In this document: positions 1-10,951 of the stretch, one piece after another
Position numbering within the stretch: position 1 is the stretch's first letter
How the letters are laid out: each line of letters opens with the position of its first letter
From: Streptomyces californicus
GTDB taxonomy: Bacteria > Actinomycetota > Actinomycetes > Streptomycetales > Streptomycetaceae
Direction of reading: 5' to 3'
Assembly: GCF_000717645.1 (NCBI RefSeq)
Contig: NZ_JNZZ01000017.1
Location: 62,001-126,000, forward strand
Length of the DNA: 64,000 nucleotides
The notes under the pieces: generated by a model
Told to the model about the DNA's origin: nothing
What the model saw: the letters and a program-made list of their open reading frames with translations, nothing else
Database searches by the model: none
Made by a program: the position numbers and the translations under genes

Positions 1-2
1 AC

Positions 3-134
3 CGGCTGCGACGCGCCCTGGTCCGCGGGGAGTTCCCCGTGGCGGGCGTTCCCGGGCCCCGGCCGGTGATGGCGGGCGGCTCGATCCCGCTGCTCACCGG
101 ATCACATGCTGAGACGCCCGTCCCACCCACTTGA
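3..134 (+). CDS. C-terminal end of an upstream gene (partial)
   Basis: Only the last 43 codons of a possible plus-strand gene are present, open from the left edge to TGA at 132-134. Third codon positions are mostly G or C until the last few codons, as expected for coding Streptomyces DNA. I do not recognise the peptide and cannot assign a function. The stop codon lies inside the TTGACA hexamer (131-136) that probably serves the ilvB leader, so the ilv promoter would begin where this gene ends. The other two forward frames also run open from the edge for a while, so the frame choice rests on codon bias only. Confidence 0.35.
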   Translation, partial: RLRRALVRGEFPVAGVPGPRPVMAGGSIPLLTGSHAETPVPPT

Positions 135-160
135 CACGTCATGCGTGCCGGAGAGAGGGT
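131..160 (+). promoter_or_regulatory. Probable promoter of the ilvBNC leader
   Basis: A perfect TTGACA (-35) at 131-136 is followed after 18 bases by GAGGGT (155-160), which resembles the TAGGGT/TANNNT -10 hexamers of Streptomyces. A start point about 7 bases downstream would fall at or next to the A of the leader-peptide ATG (168), implying a leaderless leader peptide. The same purine-rich bases could instead act as its ribosome site. Confidence 0.5.
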
Positions 161-167
161 CAATGCC

Positions 168-209
168 ATGCGCACCCGAATTCTCGTACTTGGAAAGCGC
201 GTCGGCTGA
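168..209 (+). CDS. ilvB leader peptide (13 aa)
   Basis: This short frame encodes MRTRILVLGKRVG and stop. It has a cluster of branched-chain codons, Ile-Leu-Val-Leu and a later Val, including ATT, GTA and CTT, which are uncommon in this G+C-rich genome. Such peptides sense charged tRNA(Ile/Leu/Val): ribosome stalling prevents formation of the downstream terminator. It precedes a terminator hairpin and then ilvB, the classical attenuator layout known for actinobacterial ilvB operons. It is too short for ordinary gene callers. Confidence 0.85.
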   Translation: MRTRILVLGKRVG

Positions 210-290
210 AGCAGAGTCACTCACTGACACTCTGCGGACCGCACCCGGCGCGCTCCCCTCGCTTGCCTCACGGCACGAGGGGTTTTTTGT
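210..290 (+). promoter_or_regulatory. Transcription attenuator of ilvBNC with terminator hairpin
   Basis: The stem CCCCTCG (255-261) pairs with CGAGGGG (276-282). The inner TGCC/GGCA bases extend it, and six T residues (283-288) follow. A factor-independent terminator with a T run is unusual in Streptomyces and is placed between the leader peptide and ilvB. When branched-chain amino acids are abundant, this hairpin should form and stop transcription; when they are scarce, a stalled ribosome in the Ile-Leu-Val codons should favour an alternative fold. An almost identical terminator sits upstream of cimA at 26108. Confidence 0.85.
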
Positions 291-358
291 TGCACTGACG
301 CCTCTCAAAACGCCGCAAAACACCCGCCAAAACCCTCAGCTTCGAGAAGAGAACGCAG

Positions 359-3878
<3,520 letters not shown>

Positions 3879-3886
3879 TCCTCCGA

Positions 3887-3926
3887 GGAGCGGGGCGGGT
3901 TCCGGTCACGGGATCCGCCCCGCTCC
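3887..3926 (+). terminator. Terminator after ilvC
   Basis: The arms GGAGCGGGGCGG (3887-3898) and CCGCCCCGCTCC (3915-3926) form a perfect 12-bp stem 9 bases after the ilvC stop. There is no T run, as is usual in Streptomyces. Confidence 0.75.
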
Positions 3927-4173
3927 GCAGCACCGCGAGGAGCCGCTCCGTACGGGGGCGCCGGAGGGGCTGTTCCGTACGGGTGTACAGGACGTCCACC
4001 CTCGTGCGGGTGATCCTTCCACCGGGGCGCAGTACGGAGCGCGCCGCATGACTACACTTCTGAACACATACACGCGTCAGGGCCCACAGTGTCGTGCGTC
4101 TACCACGCGGCTAGCCCCTCCACCGCCTGCGGCCGTCGGGACGGCCGTCCGCACTGGACTTGTGAGGACTCAC

Positions 4174-5766
4174 GTGAGCTCGAAACCTGTCGTACTCATC
4201 GCTGAAGAGCTGTCGCCCGCCACCGTCGACGCCCTGGGCCCGGACTTCGAGATCCGGCACTGCAACGGCGCCGACCGCGCCGAGCTGATCCCCGCCGTCG
4301 CCGACGTCGACGCCATCCTGGTGCGCTCCGCCACCAAGGTCGACGCCGAGGCGATCGCCGCGGCCGGGAAGCTCCGGGTCGTGGCCCGCGCGGGCGTCGG
4401 CCTGGACAACGTGGACGTCTCCGCCGCCACCAAGGCCGGCGTGATGGTCGTCAACGCCCCGACCTCCAACATCGTCACCGCGGCCGAGCTGGCCTGCGGT
4501 CTGCTGGTGGCCACCGCGCGCAACATCCCGCAGGCCAACACGGCGCTCAAGAACGGCGAGTGGAAGCGCTCGAAGTACACCGGGGTCGAGCTCAGCGAGA
4601 AGGTCCTCGGCGTCGTCGGCCTCGGCCGCATCGGCGTCCTGGTCGCCCAGCGGATGTCGGCCTTCGGCATGAAGATCGTCGCCTACGACCCCTACGTGCA
4701 GCCGGCCCGCGCCGCGCAGATGGGCGTCAAGCTCCTCAGCCTGGACGAGCTGCTGGAGGTCGCCGACTTCATCACGGTGCACCTGCCCAAGACCCCGGAG
4801 ACGCTGGGTCTCATCGGCGACGAGGCGCTGCACAAGGTCAAGCCCTCGGTCCGCATCGTCAACGCCGCGCGCGGAGGGATCGTGGACGAGGAGGCGCTGG
4901 CCTCCGCGCTCAAGGAGGGCCGCGTCGCCGGCGCCGGCCTCGACGTGTACGCGAAGGAGCCCTGCACGGACTCCCCGCTGTTCCAGTTCGACCAGGTCGT
5001 CTGCACCCCGCACCTCGGCGCCTCCACCGACGAGGCGCAGGAGAAGGCGGGCATCGCGGTCGCCAAGTCCGTCCGCCTCGCGCTCGCCGGCGAGTTGGTC
5101 CCGGACGCGGTCAACGTCCAGGGCGGCGTCATCGCCGAGGACGTACGCCCCGGTCTCCCGCTCGCCGAGAAGCTCGGCCGGATCTTCACCGCGCTCGCGG
5201 GCGAGGTCGCGGCCCGGCTCGACGTCGAGGTGTACGGCGAGATCACCCAGCACGACGTGAAGGTGCTGGAGCTCTCCGCGCTCAAGGGCGTCTTCGAGGA
5301 CGTCGTGGACGAGACCGTCTCCTACGTCAACGCCCCGCTGTTCGCGCAGGAGCGCGGTGTCGAGGTCCGCCTCACCACCAGCTCCGAGTCGCCCGACCAC
5401 CGCAACGTGGTCACCGTGCGCGGCACCCTCGGCGACGGCCAGGAGGTCGCGGTCTCCGGCACGCTGGCGGGCCCGAAGCACCTCCAGAAGATCGTCGCCA
5501 TCGGTGAGCACGACGTCGACCTGGCGCTCGCCGACCACATGGTCGTCCTGCGCTACCAGGACCGGCCGGGCGTGGTGGGCGCGGTCGGCAAGATCCTCGG
5601 CGAGGCCGGACTGAACATCGCGGGCATGCAGGTCTCGCGGGCCGCGGAGGGCGGCGAGGCGCTGGTCGTCCTCACCGTCGACGAGACGGTCCCGCAGCCG
5701 GTGCTGACGGAGATCGCGGAGGAGATCGGCGCCTCCTCGGCCCGCTCGGTGAACCTGACCGACTGA
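4174..5766 (+). CDS. serA: D-3-phosphoglycerate dehydrogenase
   Basis: This 530-residue long-form enzyme oxidises 3-phosphoglycerate with NAD+, the first step of serine synthesis. The N-terminal substrate domain is followed by a Rossmann domain (VGLGRIGVLVAQRM near residue 150) and a second substrate segment with CTPHLGAST carrying the catalytic histidine. An ASB intervening domain and a C-terminal ACT domain (RPGVVGAVGKILGEAGLNIAG) likely mediate serine control. I chose GTG 4174, preceded by TGTGAGGA. The frame is open back to 4048, but the extra 42 residues do not look like protein. A TACACT hexamer at 4051 may be the -10 of its own promoter, giving a leader of about 110 bases. Confidence 0.95.
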   Translation: MSSKPVVLIAEELSPATVDALGPDFEIRHCNGADRAELIPAVADVDAILVRSATKVDAEAIAAAGKLRVVARAGVGLDNVDVSAATKAGVMVVNAPTSNIVTAAELACGLLVATARNIPQANTALKNGEWKRSKYTGVELSEKVLGVVGLGRIGVLVAQRMSAFGMKIVAYDPYVQPARAAQMGVKLLSLDELLEVADFITVHLPKTPETLGLIGDEALHKVKPSVRIVNAARGGIVDEEALASALKEGRVAGAGLDVYAKEPCTDSPLFQFDQVVCTPHLGASTDEAQEKAGIAVAKSVRLALAGELVPDAVNVQGGVIAEDVRPGLPLAEKLGRIFTALAGEVAARLDVEVYGEITQHDVKVLELSALKGVFEDVVDETVSYVNAPLFAQERGVEVRLTTSSESPDHRNVVTVRGTLGDGQEVAVSGTLAGPKHLQKIVAIGEHDVDLALADHMVVLRYQDRPGVVGAVGKILGEAGLNIAGMQVSRAAEGGEALVVLTVDETVPQPVLTEIAEEIGASSARSVNLTD

Positions 5767-6087
5767 CGCGGACGGGCCGCCCCGGCCCGGCCCGCCGCAC
5801 CACCCGCCCCGTACCCGGTGGCAGGCCCGCGCGTCCCGGACGCGTGGTCCCGCCACCGCGTACGTCGCGTTCGGGGCGGGCGGCCGGGCGGCGCGGGGAA
5901 CGGCGGGGCGGTTTGGAGCGGGAACGGCGCGGCGGGCCGCGGCCGCGAAGGCGCTGCGGGGTCCGGGTGATCAACCGGCGCGTATGGGCCCGGGGTTGGG
6001 CCCGGGGGCCCACGACGTGAGCGGACTCGCGACCCTAGGGTGACCCGTTGTCATGTCACTCATGGGCACCCCGGGGGTCGGTCGCGT

Positions 6088-8670
6088 ATGTCTGCTGTCG
6101 GTGGCATACCCGTAGCGGGGGGTCCGGCCCCGGCCGCCGCTCCGCGACGTGAACTGCCGGGCCCGCTCGCCTTGGTGCGCGTCCTGCTCCTCGTCCTGCT
6201 CGGCGCGACGGTGCTCGGGGCGATCGGCCTCTCCGGCTCCGCCTTCGCGGTGGGGGCGATGGGCGCCGAAGTGCTCGGCATCCTGCTGTACGCCTCCGTG
6301 CCCGGGGTGCTCGCGGCGCTGCTGGCCCGGCACGTACGGACCGGCGGACCCCGGGTGCGGTGGGGCATCGTCGCCGTCCAGGTGTGGCTGGTCCTCGGCG
6401 GGCTCGCCAACGTGGGCGACGGCTCCCCGGACGGGTTCACGCAACTGGTCGTGCCGATCCTGATCCTCGTCCTGATCAACAGCGAGGGCAGCCGGGCGTG
6501 GTTCCGGCTCCCCGTCGCCGAGCGCGGACAACCACCCAGGTTCTCGCTCCCGCACATGATCACCTGGAAGCGTGACCGGGGGCAGACCGCCCTGGAGTAC
6601 CTGGGCCTGGTGCTCATCGTCGTCGCGCTGATCGCGGCGCTGACCGTGGGCGGCCTCGGCGGCCGGATCACCGAGGGCCTCCAGTCCGCGATCTGCTCGC
6701 TGACGGGCAGCTCCTGCCCGGTTTCCCCGGGCGGTTCGGTCGAGGCGGGCGAGGGCACGGACGGAGGCGCCGACGGCGGTACGGGCGGGGGAGCGGACGA
6801 GGGTGCCGCCGGGGAGACGTCGGGAGGCGCGGACGGAGGCGCCGACGGAGGCTCGGAGGGGGGCGCCGACGGCGGTACGACGACCACGGGCGGCGCCACC
6901 GGCGGCGAGACGACCGGCGGTTCGGAGGGGACCGGCGGCCGCGAGACCTCCGGCGGCAGCGAGGGCACGGGCGGGACCCAGGACTCCGGCGGATCCGAGG
7001 GGGCCGCGAGCGGTGGTTCCGAGGGAGCGGCGACCGGCGGATCCGAGGGGGCCGCGAGCGGCGGTTCGGAGGGGGCCGCGACCGGTGGTTCCGAGGGCTC
7101 CACCACGTCCGGCGGCACCGGCGGCCCCGACGACAAGGGGCGGCCCGGGACCGGCGAGGACACCTTCCCCGAGGACGGCGAGGAGCCCGAGGCCGCCTAC
7201 GACGTACAGCCGACGTCCGACGAGGGCGACGGCGAGGGCGGAGACCAGGCCGAGAAGGAGGAGGACTGCGGCGGCTGGGGCTTCTTCGGCTGCGCCTGGG
7301 ACCGTACGACGCAGGTCTTCAAGGGCCTGGTGGTCGACGGGATCTGGGGCGACATCTCCGGGATCATCGACCTGTTCAAGCCCGAGACCTGGTCCGGGCT
7401 GGTCGACTACGGCAAGCAGCTCGGCGACCAGTGGTCCCAGGACTCCTCCGGCGCGGGCGACAAGTGGGCCGACGGCGACTACCTCGGCGCCCTCTGGGAC
7501 TGGGGCGGGGCCTCCGTCAACACCGTGATCACGGTCGGGGACGACGTCTTCGTCGGGGACGAGGTCCGCGAGCGCTGGAACAACGGCGAGAAGACCCGGG
7601 CCGTCACCGATGTGATCTGGAACGTCGGATCGATCTTCATCCCCGGCTACAACGTCGGGAAGGTCGTCGGCAAGGTCGGGAAACTCGGCAAGCTCGGCAA
7701 GGTCGCCTCGGAGATCGCGGAGGCGGCGGGCGACGCGGGCGCCGCCGCCCGCCGGGCCCGCAAGGCCGCGGAGGCCGGTGACCTCGACGGCGTACGGAAG
7801 GCGGCGAAGGAGGCCGACGAGGCGGCCGACAGCGCCGAGGACGCGGCGCGCCGGACCGGCTGCGCGATCGCGGGCGGCCCGCCGAGGGTGCCGTACGGTC
7901 CCGCAGGCGGTGGCGGCGGCGGTGGTGTGCCGGGTGCGGGCACCGGCGTGCTGGCGGCCGGCTCCCCGGGCCGGGCCGTCCTCGCGGAGGGCGGCTGCGA
8001 CGAGGCGGCCAAGAAGGCGGCCCAGGAGGCGCGCGCGGCCGAGCGGCAGGCGCACCTGGAGCAGAAGCGGCTGGAGGAACCGGAGCGGGCGCGGAAGGCG
8101 GCGGCCGACAAGAAGCAGTACCCGGAGCCGCAGCGCAACGACACCTCCGACCCGCGCAACTACAACCCGCCGTCCTGGGCCGACGACCTCAAGGACCGTA
8201 CGCTCGGCGACGCGGACGCGGGCGACGGCTACTGGGCGAGCCGCGACCGCAACCCCGCGCCGAACTGGAAGAACGAGTCCTGGCTCCGCTACCAGGAGCA
8301 GGTCACGGGGACCAACCGGGGCCAGGAGTACGTCGTACCGCATCCCCGCGAGGGCAAACCGGCCGTGGAGTACGACGGTTGGGACTCCTCCCGGCAGACC
8401 TTCCTGGAGGCGAAGAACGGCTACGGCAGCTATCTGTCCCAGAGCGACAAGGGCACGCTCACGCCCTCGGGCAAGGACAAGTTCGTCACCGAGGCCCGCG
8501 CGCAGGTGGAGGCGTCGGGCGGCCGGAGCGTCGAGTGGCACTTCTCCGACCCGGACGTGGCGAAGGCGGCCCGCAAGGCGTTCCGTGACGAGGGGCTGCC
8601 GGTCAAGGTGGTGCACACGCCGACGAAGCCGGGCGACAGCACCAGGAAGCCGGGAGCCTTCGACGAGTAG
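6088..8670 (+). CDS. Membrane-anchored polymorphic toxin with Tox-REase-5 nuclease tip
   Basis: This 860-residue modular protein appears to be a contact- or export-delivered toxin. Residues 20-150 hold three or four membrane segments. A pilin-like segment follows, beginning RGQTALEYLGLVLIVVALIA (about 167-190), resembling TadE/Flp pseudopilins. Residues about 215-360 are a Gly/Ser/Glu/Thr-rich spacer with a 48-bp DNA tandem repeat. The middle has DCGGWGFFGCAWDRTTQVF and a helical region (about 390-690). The C-terminal 150 residues carry PNWKNESWLRYQEQ, VEYDGW and FLEAKNGYG, matching the restriction-endonuclease fold called Tox-REase-5, with ExK at FLEAK. ATG 6088 is the likely start, although GTG 6040 is also in frame. 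An immunity-type gene follows 122 bases later. Confidence 0.8.
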   Translation: MSAVGGIPVAGGPAPAAAPRRELPGPLALVRVLLLVLLGATVLGAIGLSGSAFAVGAMGAEVLGILLYASVPGVLAALLARHVRTGGPRVRWGIVAVQVWLVLGGLANVGDGSPDGFTQLVVPILILVLINSEGSRAWFRLPVAERGQPPRFSLPHMITWKRDRGQTALEYLGLVLIVVALIAALTVGGLGGRITEGLQSAICSLTGSSCPVSPGGSVEAGEGTDGGADGGTGGGADEGAAGETSGGADGGADGGSEGGADGGTTTTGGATGGETTGGSEGTGGRETSGGSEGTGGTQDSGGSEGAASGGSEGAATGGSEGAASGGSEGAATGGSEGSTTSGGTGGPDDKGRPGTGEDTFPEDGEEPEAAYDVQPTSDEGDGEGGDQAEKEEDCGGWGFFGCAWDRTTQVFKGLVVDGIWGDISGIIDLFKPETWSGLVDYGKQLGDQWSQDSSGAGDKWADGDYLGALWDWGGASVNTVITVGDDVFVGDEVRERWNNGEKTRAVTDVIWNVGSIFIPGYNVGKVVGKVGKLGKLGKVASEIAEAAGDAGAAARRARKAAEAGDLDGVRKAAKEADEAADSAEDAARRTGCAIAGGPPRVPYGPAGGGGGGGVPGAGTGVLAAGSPGRAVLAEGGCDEAAKKAAQEARAAERQAHLEQKRLEEPERARKAAADKKQYPEPQRNDTSDPRNYNPPSWADDLKDRTLGDADAGDGYWASRDRNPAPNWKNESWLRYQEQVTGTNRGQEYVVPHPREGKPAVEYDGWDSSRQTFLEAKNGYGSYLSQSDKGTLTPSGKDKFVTEARAQVEASGGRSVEWHFSDPDVAKAARKAFRDEGLPVKVVHTPTKPGDSTRKPGAFDE
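6991..7086 (+). repeat. 48-bp tandem repeat in toxin spacer
   Basis: Two near-perfect 48-bp copies (6991-7038 and 7039-7086) encode the 16-residue unit GSEGAASGGSEGAATG twice, with a partial third copy after. Looser Gly-Ser-Glu repeats extend on both sides. The unit is a multiple of three bases, so copy-number change would alter spacer length without breaking the frame. Confidence 0.85.
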
Positions 8671-8792
8671 GCCGCGGCGTGGGCCGGGCTCCGGACGGAG
8701 GGCCGGGAGCCGAGTAGCCTGCAACGCGTGGTGACCCCGGCCGCCGGCCGGGGGCCGCGTGCAGCGGGCCGGCCGATCGAGGAGAGACGAGC

Positions 8793-9491
8793 ATGCGACG
8801 TGTAGTGCGGGGCTTCTGGGGTCCCCGGCCGGAACCGGTCGAAGTCCTGGCCGACCGGTGGCGGCGGACGCTCGACGGGATCGCCGAGCTGGTCCCGCAG
8901 GCGGCCGACGTCTGGAGCCAGGTCCACGGCAACGGTCCCGCCACCGCCTTGGCCGCCGAGGGGGACGCGCTGGAGGAGGCCCTGCGCGCCGCGCAGAACG
9001 CCGCCGACTGGTCGGACCTCACCGGCACCGGGCTGCGGTTCGTCGGCACCGGGGCGCCCGGCTGGCAGACCGAGGTCAGCGGACTGGTGGGCGGGACACC
9101 GGAGTTCCTCCTCCAGTCGCTCGCGATCGTCCTGCACGCCCCGGACGAGGCCGTGGTGCCGGAGGAGGAGCTGCTGTCGCTGATCGTCCGCGTGTGGGAA
9201 CCGGACTTCGGCGACGTGAGCGACGACGACGTCCTGGACGCGCTGGAGGACGAGGTCGGGTACTCCGTGAGCGATCCCGTCGTCGGCCGGGCCGGCTACC
9301 TCTCCCCGGCCCGCGCCGCCCTGATCCCCGACGACCTGGAGACCGTACGTCAACCGCTGCCCGGCGGAGGGGAGTTGCTGAGCATCGCGGCCCCCGGCGA
9401 CAGCGCCACCGTGGTGCGGGTGTACGGGCGGCTGCGCGAGGCGGGGGCGCTGGCTCCGCTGCCCCGCCCGATGGACCGGGCGGTCCTGTGA
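8793..9491 (+). CDS. Imm52-like immunity protein
   Basis: This 232-residue soluble protein starts with ATG after GAGGAGAGACGAGC. The N-terminus MRRVVRGFWGPRPEPVE and its Trp-rich pattern resemble Imm52, a family typically encoded beside Tox-REase-5 toxins. Its probable role is to bind and neutralise the nuclease tip of the preceding gene in the producing cell. The stop codon overlaps the GTG of the next gene (GTGA), so the two are translationally coupled. The family assignment is from memory of sequence style and from context, not from a search. Confidence 0.7.
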   Translation: MRRVVRGFWGPRPEPVEVLADRWRRTLDGIAELVPQAADVWSQVHGNGPATALAAEGDALEEALRAAQNAADWSDLTGTGLRFVGTGAPGWQTEVSGLVGGTPEFLLQSLAIVLHAPDEAVVPEEELLSLIVRVWEPDFGDVSDDDVLDALEDEVGYSVSDPVVGRAGYLSPARAALIPDDLETVRQPLPGGGELLSIAAPGDSATVVRVYGRLREAGALAPLPRPMDRAVL

Positions 9492-10039
9492 CCTCCCGGG
9501 CGGGGGAGCCCTTCGACCTGGAGCGTGCCGCGGCGGAGGCCGCCGGGCTGCTCACCGCCCCCGTGCCGGCCGACGGCCCCACCACGGCGGAGGGCGACCC
9601 GGTCACCGGTGAGTGGACCGCCACCCGGGGCGAGGGCTTCCTGCTCGTGCCGCTCTGGGAGGGCGACCCGCTCACCGGGGTGTACGCCCCCGCGTGGAAC
9701 GACGCCGAGGAGGCAGCCGAGGCCCGCGCGGCCGATCTGGCACGGGAGTTGGACCGGCGGTGGGGCCCGCACACCACCGTGCGCCTGCACGGACCGCTGC
9801 GCCGCTGGCAGGGCGACCGTACGCTCGTGGAGCCGCTGTTCCAGGCGCTGTTCGGCGCGGACCTGTACGGGGACCTCGCCGTCTGGGGGCCGGTCGGGGC
9901 GGCCGGGCCGGGCGGCTCCGGAGACCGGTGGTTCGCCGTGACGGTCGGCCACAGCGACGGCGACGCGCCGTTCGTGCTGGCCGCCCTGGTCAGCGACCGG
10001 CCGATCCCCGAACCGGCGGACGACGACGGCCCGTTCTGA
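9488..10039 (+). CDS. Unknown protein coupled to the immunity gene
   Basis: This 183-residue soluble acidic protein starts at GTG 9488 and overlaps the immunity stop by four bases. I do not recognise a family. It has a central segment with conserved-looking aromatic positions (FLLVPLWEGDPLTGVY, FQALFGADLYGDLAVW, DRWFAVTVGHSD) and no signal peptide or membrane segment. The coupling suggests a second immunity factor or an accessory of the toxin locus. Its end falls 83 bases before the prenyltransferase gene. Confidence 0.8.
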   Translation: MTSRAGEPFDLERAAAEAAGLLTAPVPADGPTTAEGDPVTGEWTATRGEGFLLVPLWEGDPLTGVYAPAWNDAEEAAEARAADLARELDRRWGPHTTVRLHGPLRRWQGDRTLVEPLFQALFGADLYGDLAVWGPVGAAGPGGSGDRWFAVTVGHSDGDAPFVLAALVSDRPIPEPADDDGPF

Positions 10040-10122
10040 GGCCGCGGAGCCCGTCCGGGGGCGTCCCGAACCGCTGATAGGGTCCCTCGACATCACCTGC
10101 CGCGTGCTGCTGAAGAGGGCTC

Positions 10123-10905
10123 ATGAAACTGCTCCCCCTGTTCCTCCGGAAGCCGATCGAGGCGGTGTACGAGCGCCGGCTGGCCGCGACGCTGGTGGGG
10201 CTGCCCCGCCCCCAGCACGTCGGGATCATGGTCGACGGAAACCGGCGGTGGGCCCGCGAAGCCGGGCACACGGACGTCCGGGAGGGGTACAGGGCGGGCG
10301 GCGCCAAGGTGACCACGTTCCTGGGCTGGTGCACCGCCGCCGGGATCGGGCACGTCACCCTCTTCATGCTCTCCGACGACAACCTGGGGCGCCCCGCCGA
10401 GGAGCTGGGCCCGCTGATCGAGGTCATCGAGCACACCGTCCGGGACATCAGCGCCGAGGGCCGGGACTGGGAGGTCCGGGCGATCGGCTCGCTCGACATG
10501 CTGCCCGGCGACAGCGCCCGCGCGATCAAGGAGGCCACCGCCGCCACGGCCGGCCGCGGCGGCCTCAAGGTGGACGTGGCGGTCGGCTACGGCGGCCGGC
10601 GCGAGATCGTCGACGCCGTGAAGAGCGCCTTCGAGGAGCACATCGCGGCCGGCGGGGACCCGGCCGAACTGGTCGCCCGGTTCGGGATCGACGACATCTC
10701 CCGCCATCTGTACTCGCCCGTCGCCGACCACACCGACTTCATCATCCGCACCTCCGGCGAGCAGCGCCTCTCCGGATTCCTGCTCTGGCAGTCCGCGTAC
10801 GCCGAGATGCACTGGGTGGACTGCTACTGGCCGGCCTTCCGGCACGTGGACTTCCTCCGCGCGCTGCGCTCGTACGCGAACCGGGAGCGCCGCTTCGGCA
10901 AGTGA
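10123..10905 (+). CDS. Short-type cis-prenyltransferase (isoprenyl transferase)
   Basis: This 260-residue cis-prenyltransferase has HVGIMVDGNRRWAREAG near residue 36, the catalytic-Asp pyrophosphate motif. The C-terminal RTSGEQRLSGFLLWQSAYAE supplies the conserved Arg and Ser/Glu residues. The family adds cis-isopentenyl units to allylic diphosphates on the cytoplasmic face of the membrane. From memory, the DGNRRWAREAG and FRHVDFLRALR segments match the mycobacterial Rv1086 (Z,E-farnesyl diphosphate synthase) type better than long-chain UppS, which usually reads MDGNGRWA. A short-chain Z,E-FPP product is therefore more likely than undecaprenyl diphosphate. The start is ATG 10123 after GAAGAGGGC. 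Confidence 0.88.
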   Translation: MKLLPLFLRKPIEAVYERRLAATLVGLPRPQHVGIMVDGNRRWAREAGHTDVREGYRAGGAKVTTFLGWCTAAGIGHVTLFMLSDDNLGRPAEELGPLIEVIEHTVRDISAEGRDWEVRAIGSLDMLPGDSARAIKEATAATAGRGGLKVDVAVGYGGRREIVDAVKSAFEEHIAAGGDPAELVARFGIDDISRHLYSPVADHTDFIIRTSGEQRLSGFLLWQSAYAEMHWVDCYWPAFRHVDFLRALRSYANRERRFGK

Positions 10906-10951
10906 CCCGGGCCGGGGGCGGGGCGCGCACGCACCCCCGCCCCCGGACGGC

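Noticed and set aside
6034..6048. Palindrome ACCCTAGGGT before the toxin gene as operator
   Set aside because: It is short and overlaps the alternative GTG start. Nothing else supports a regulator.
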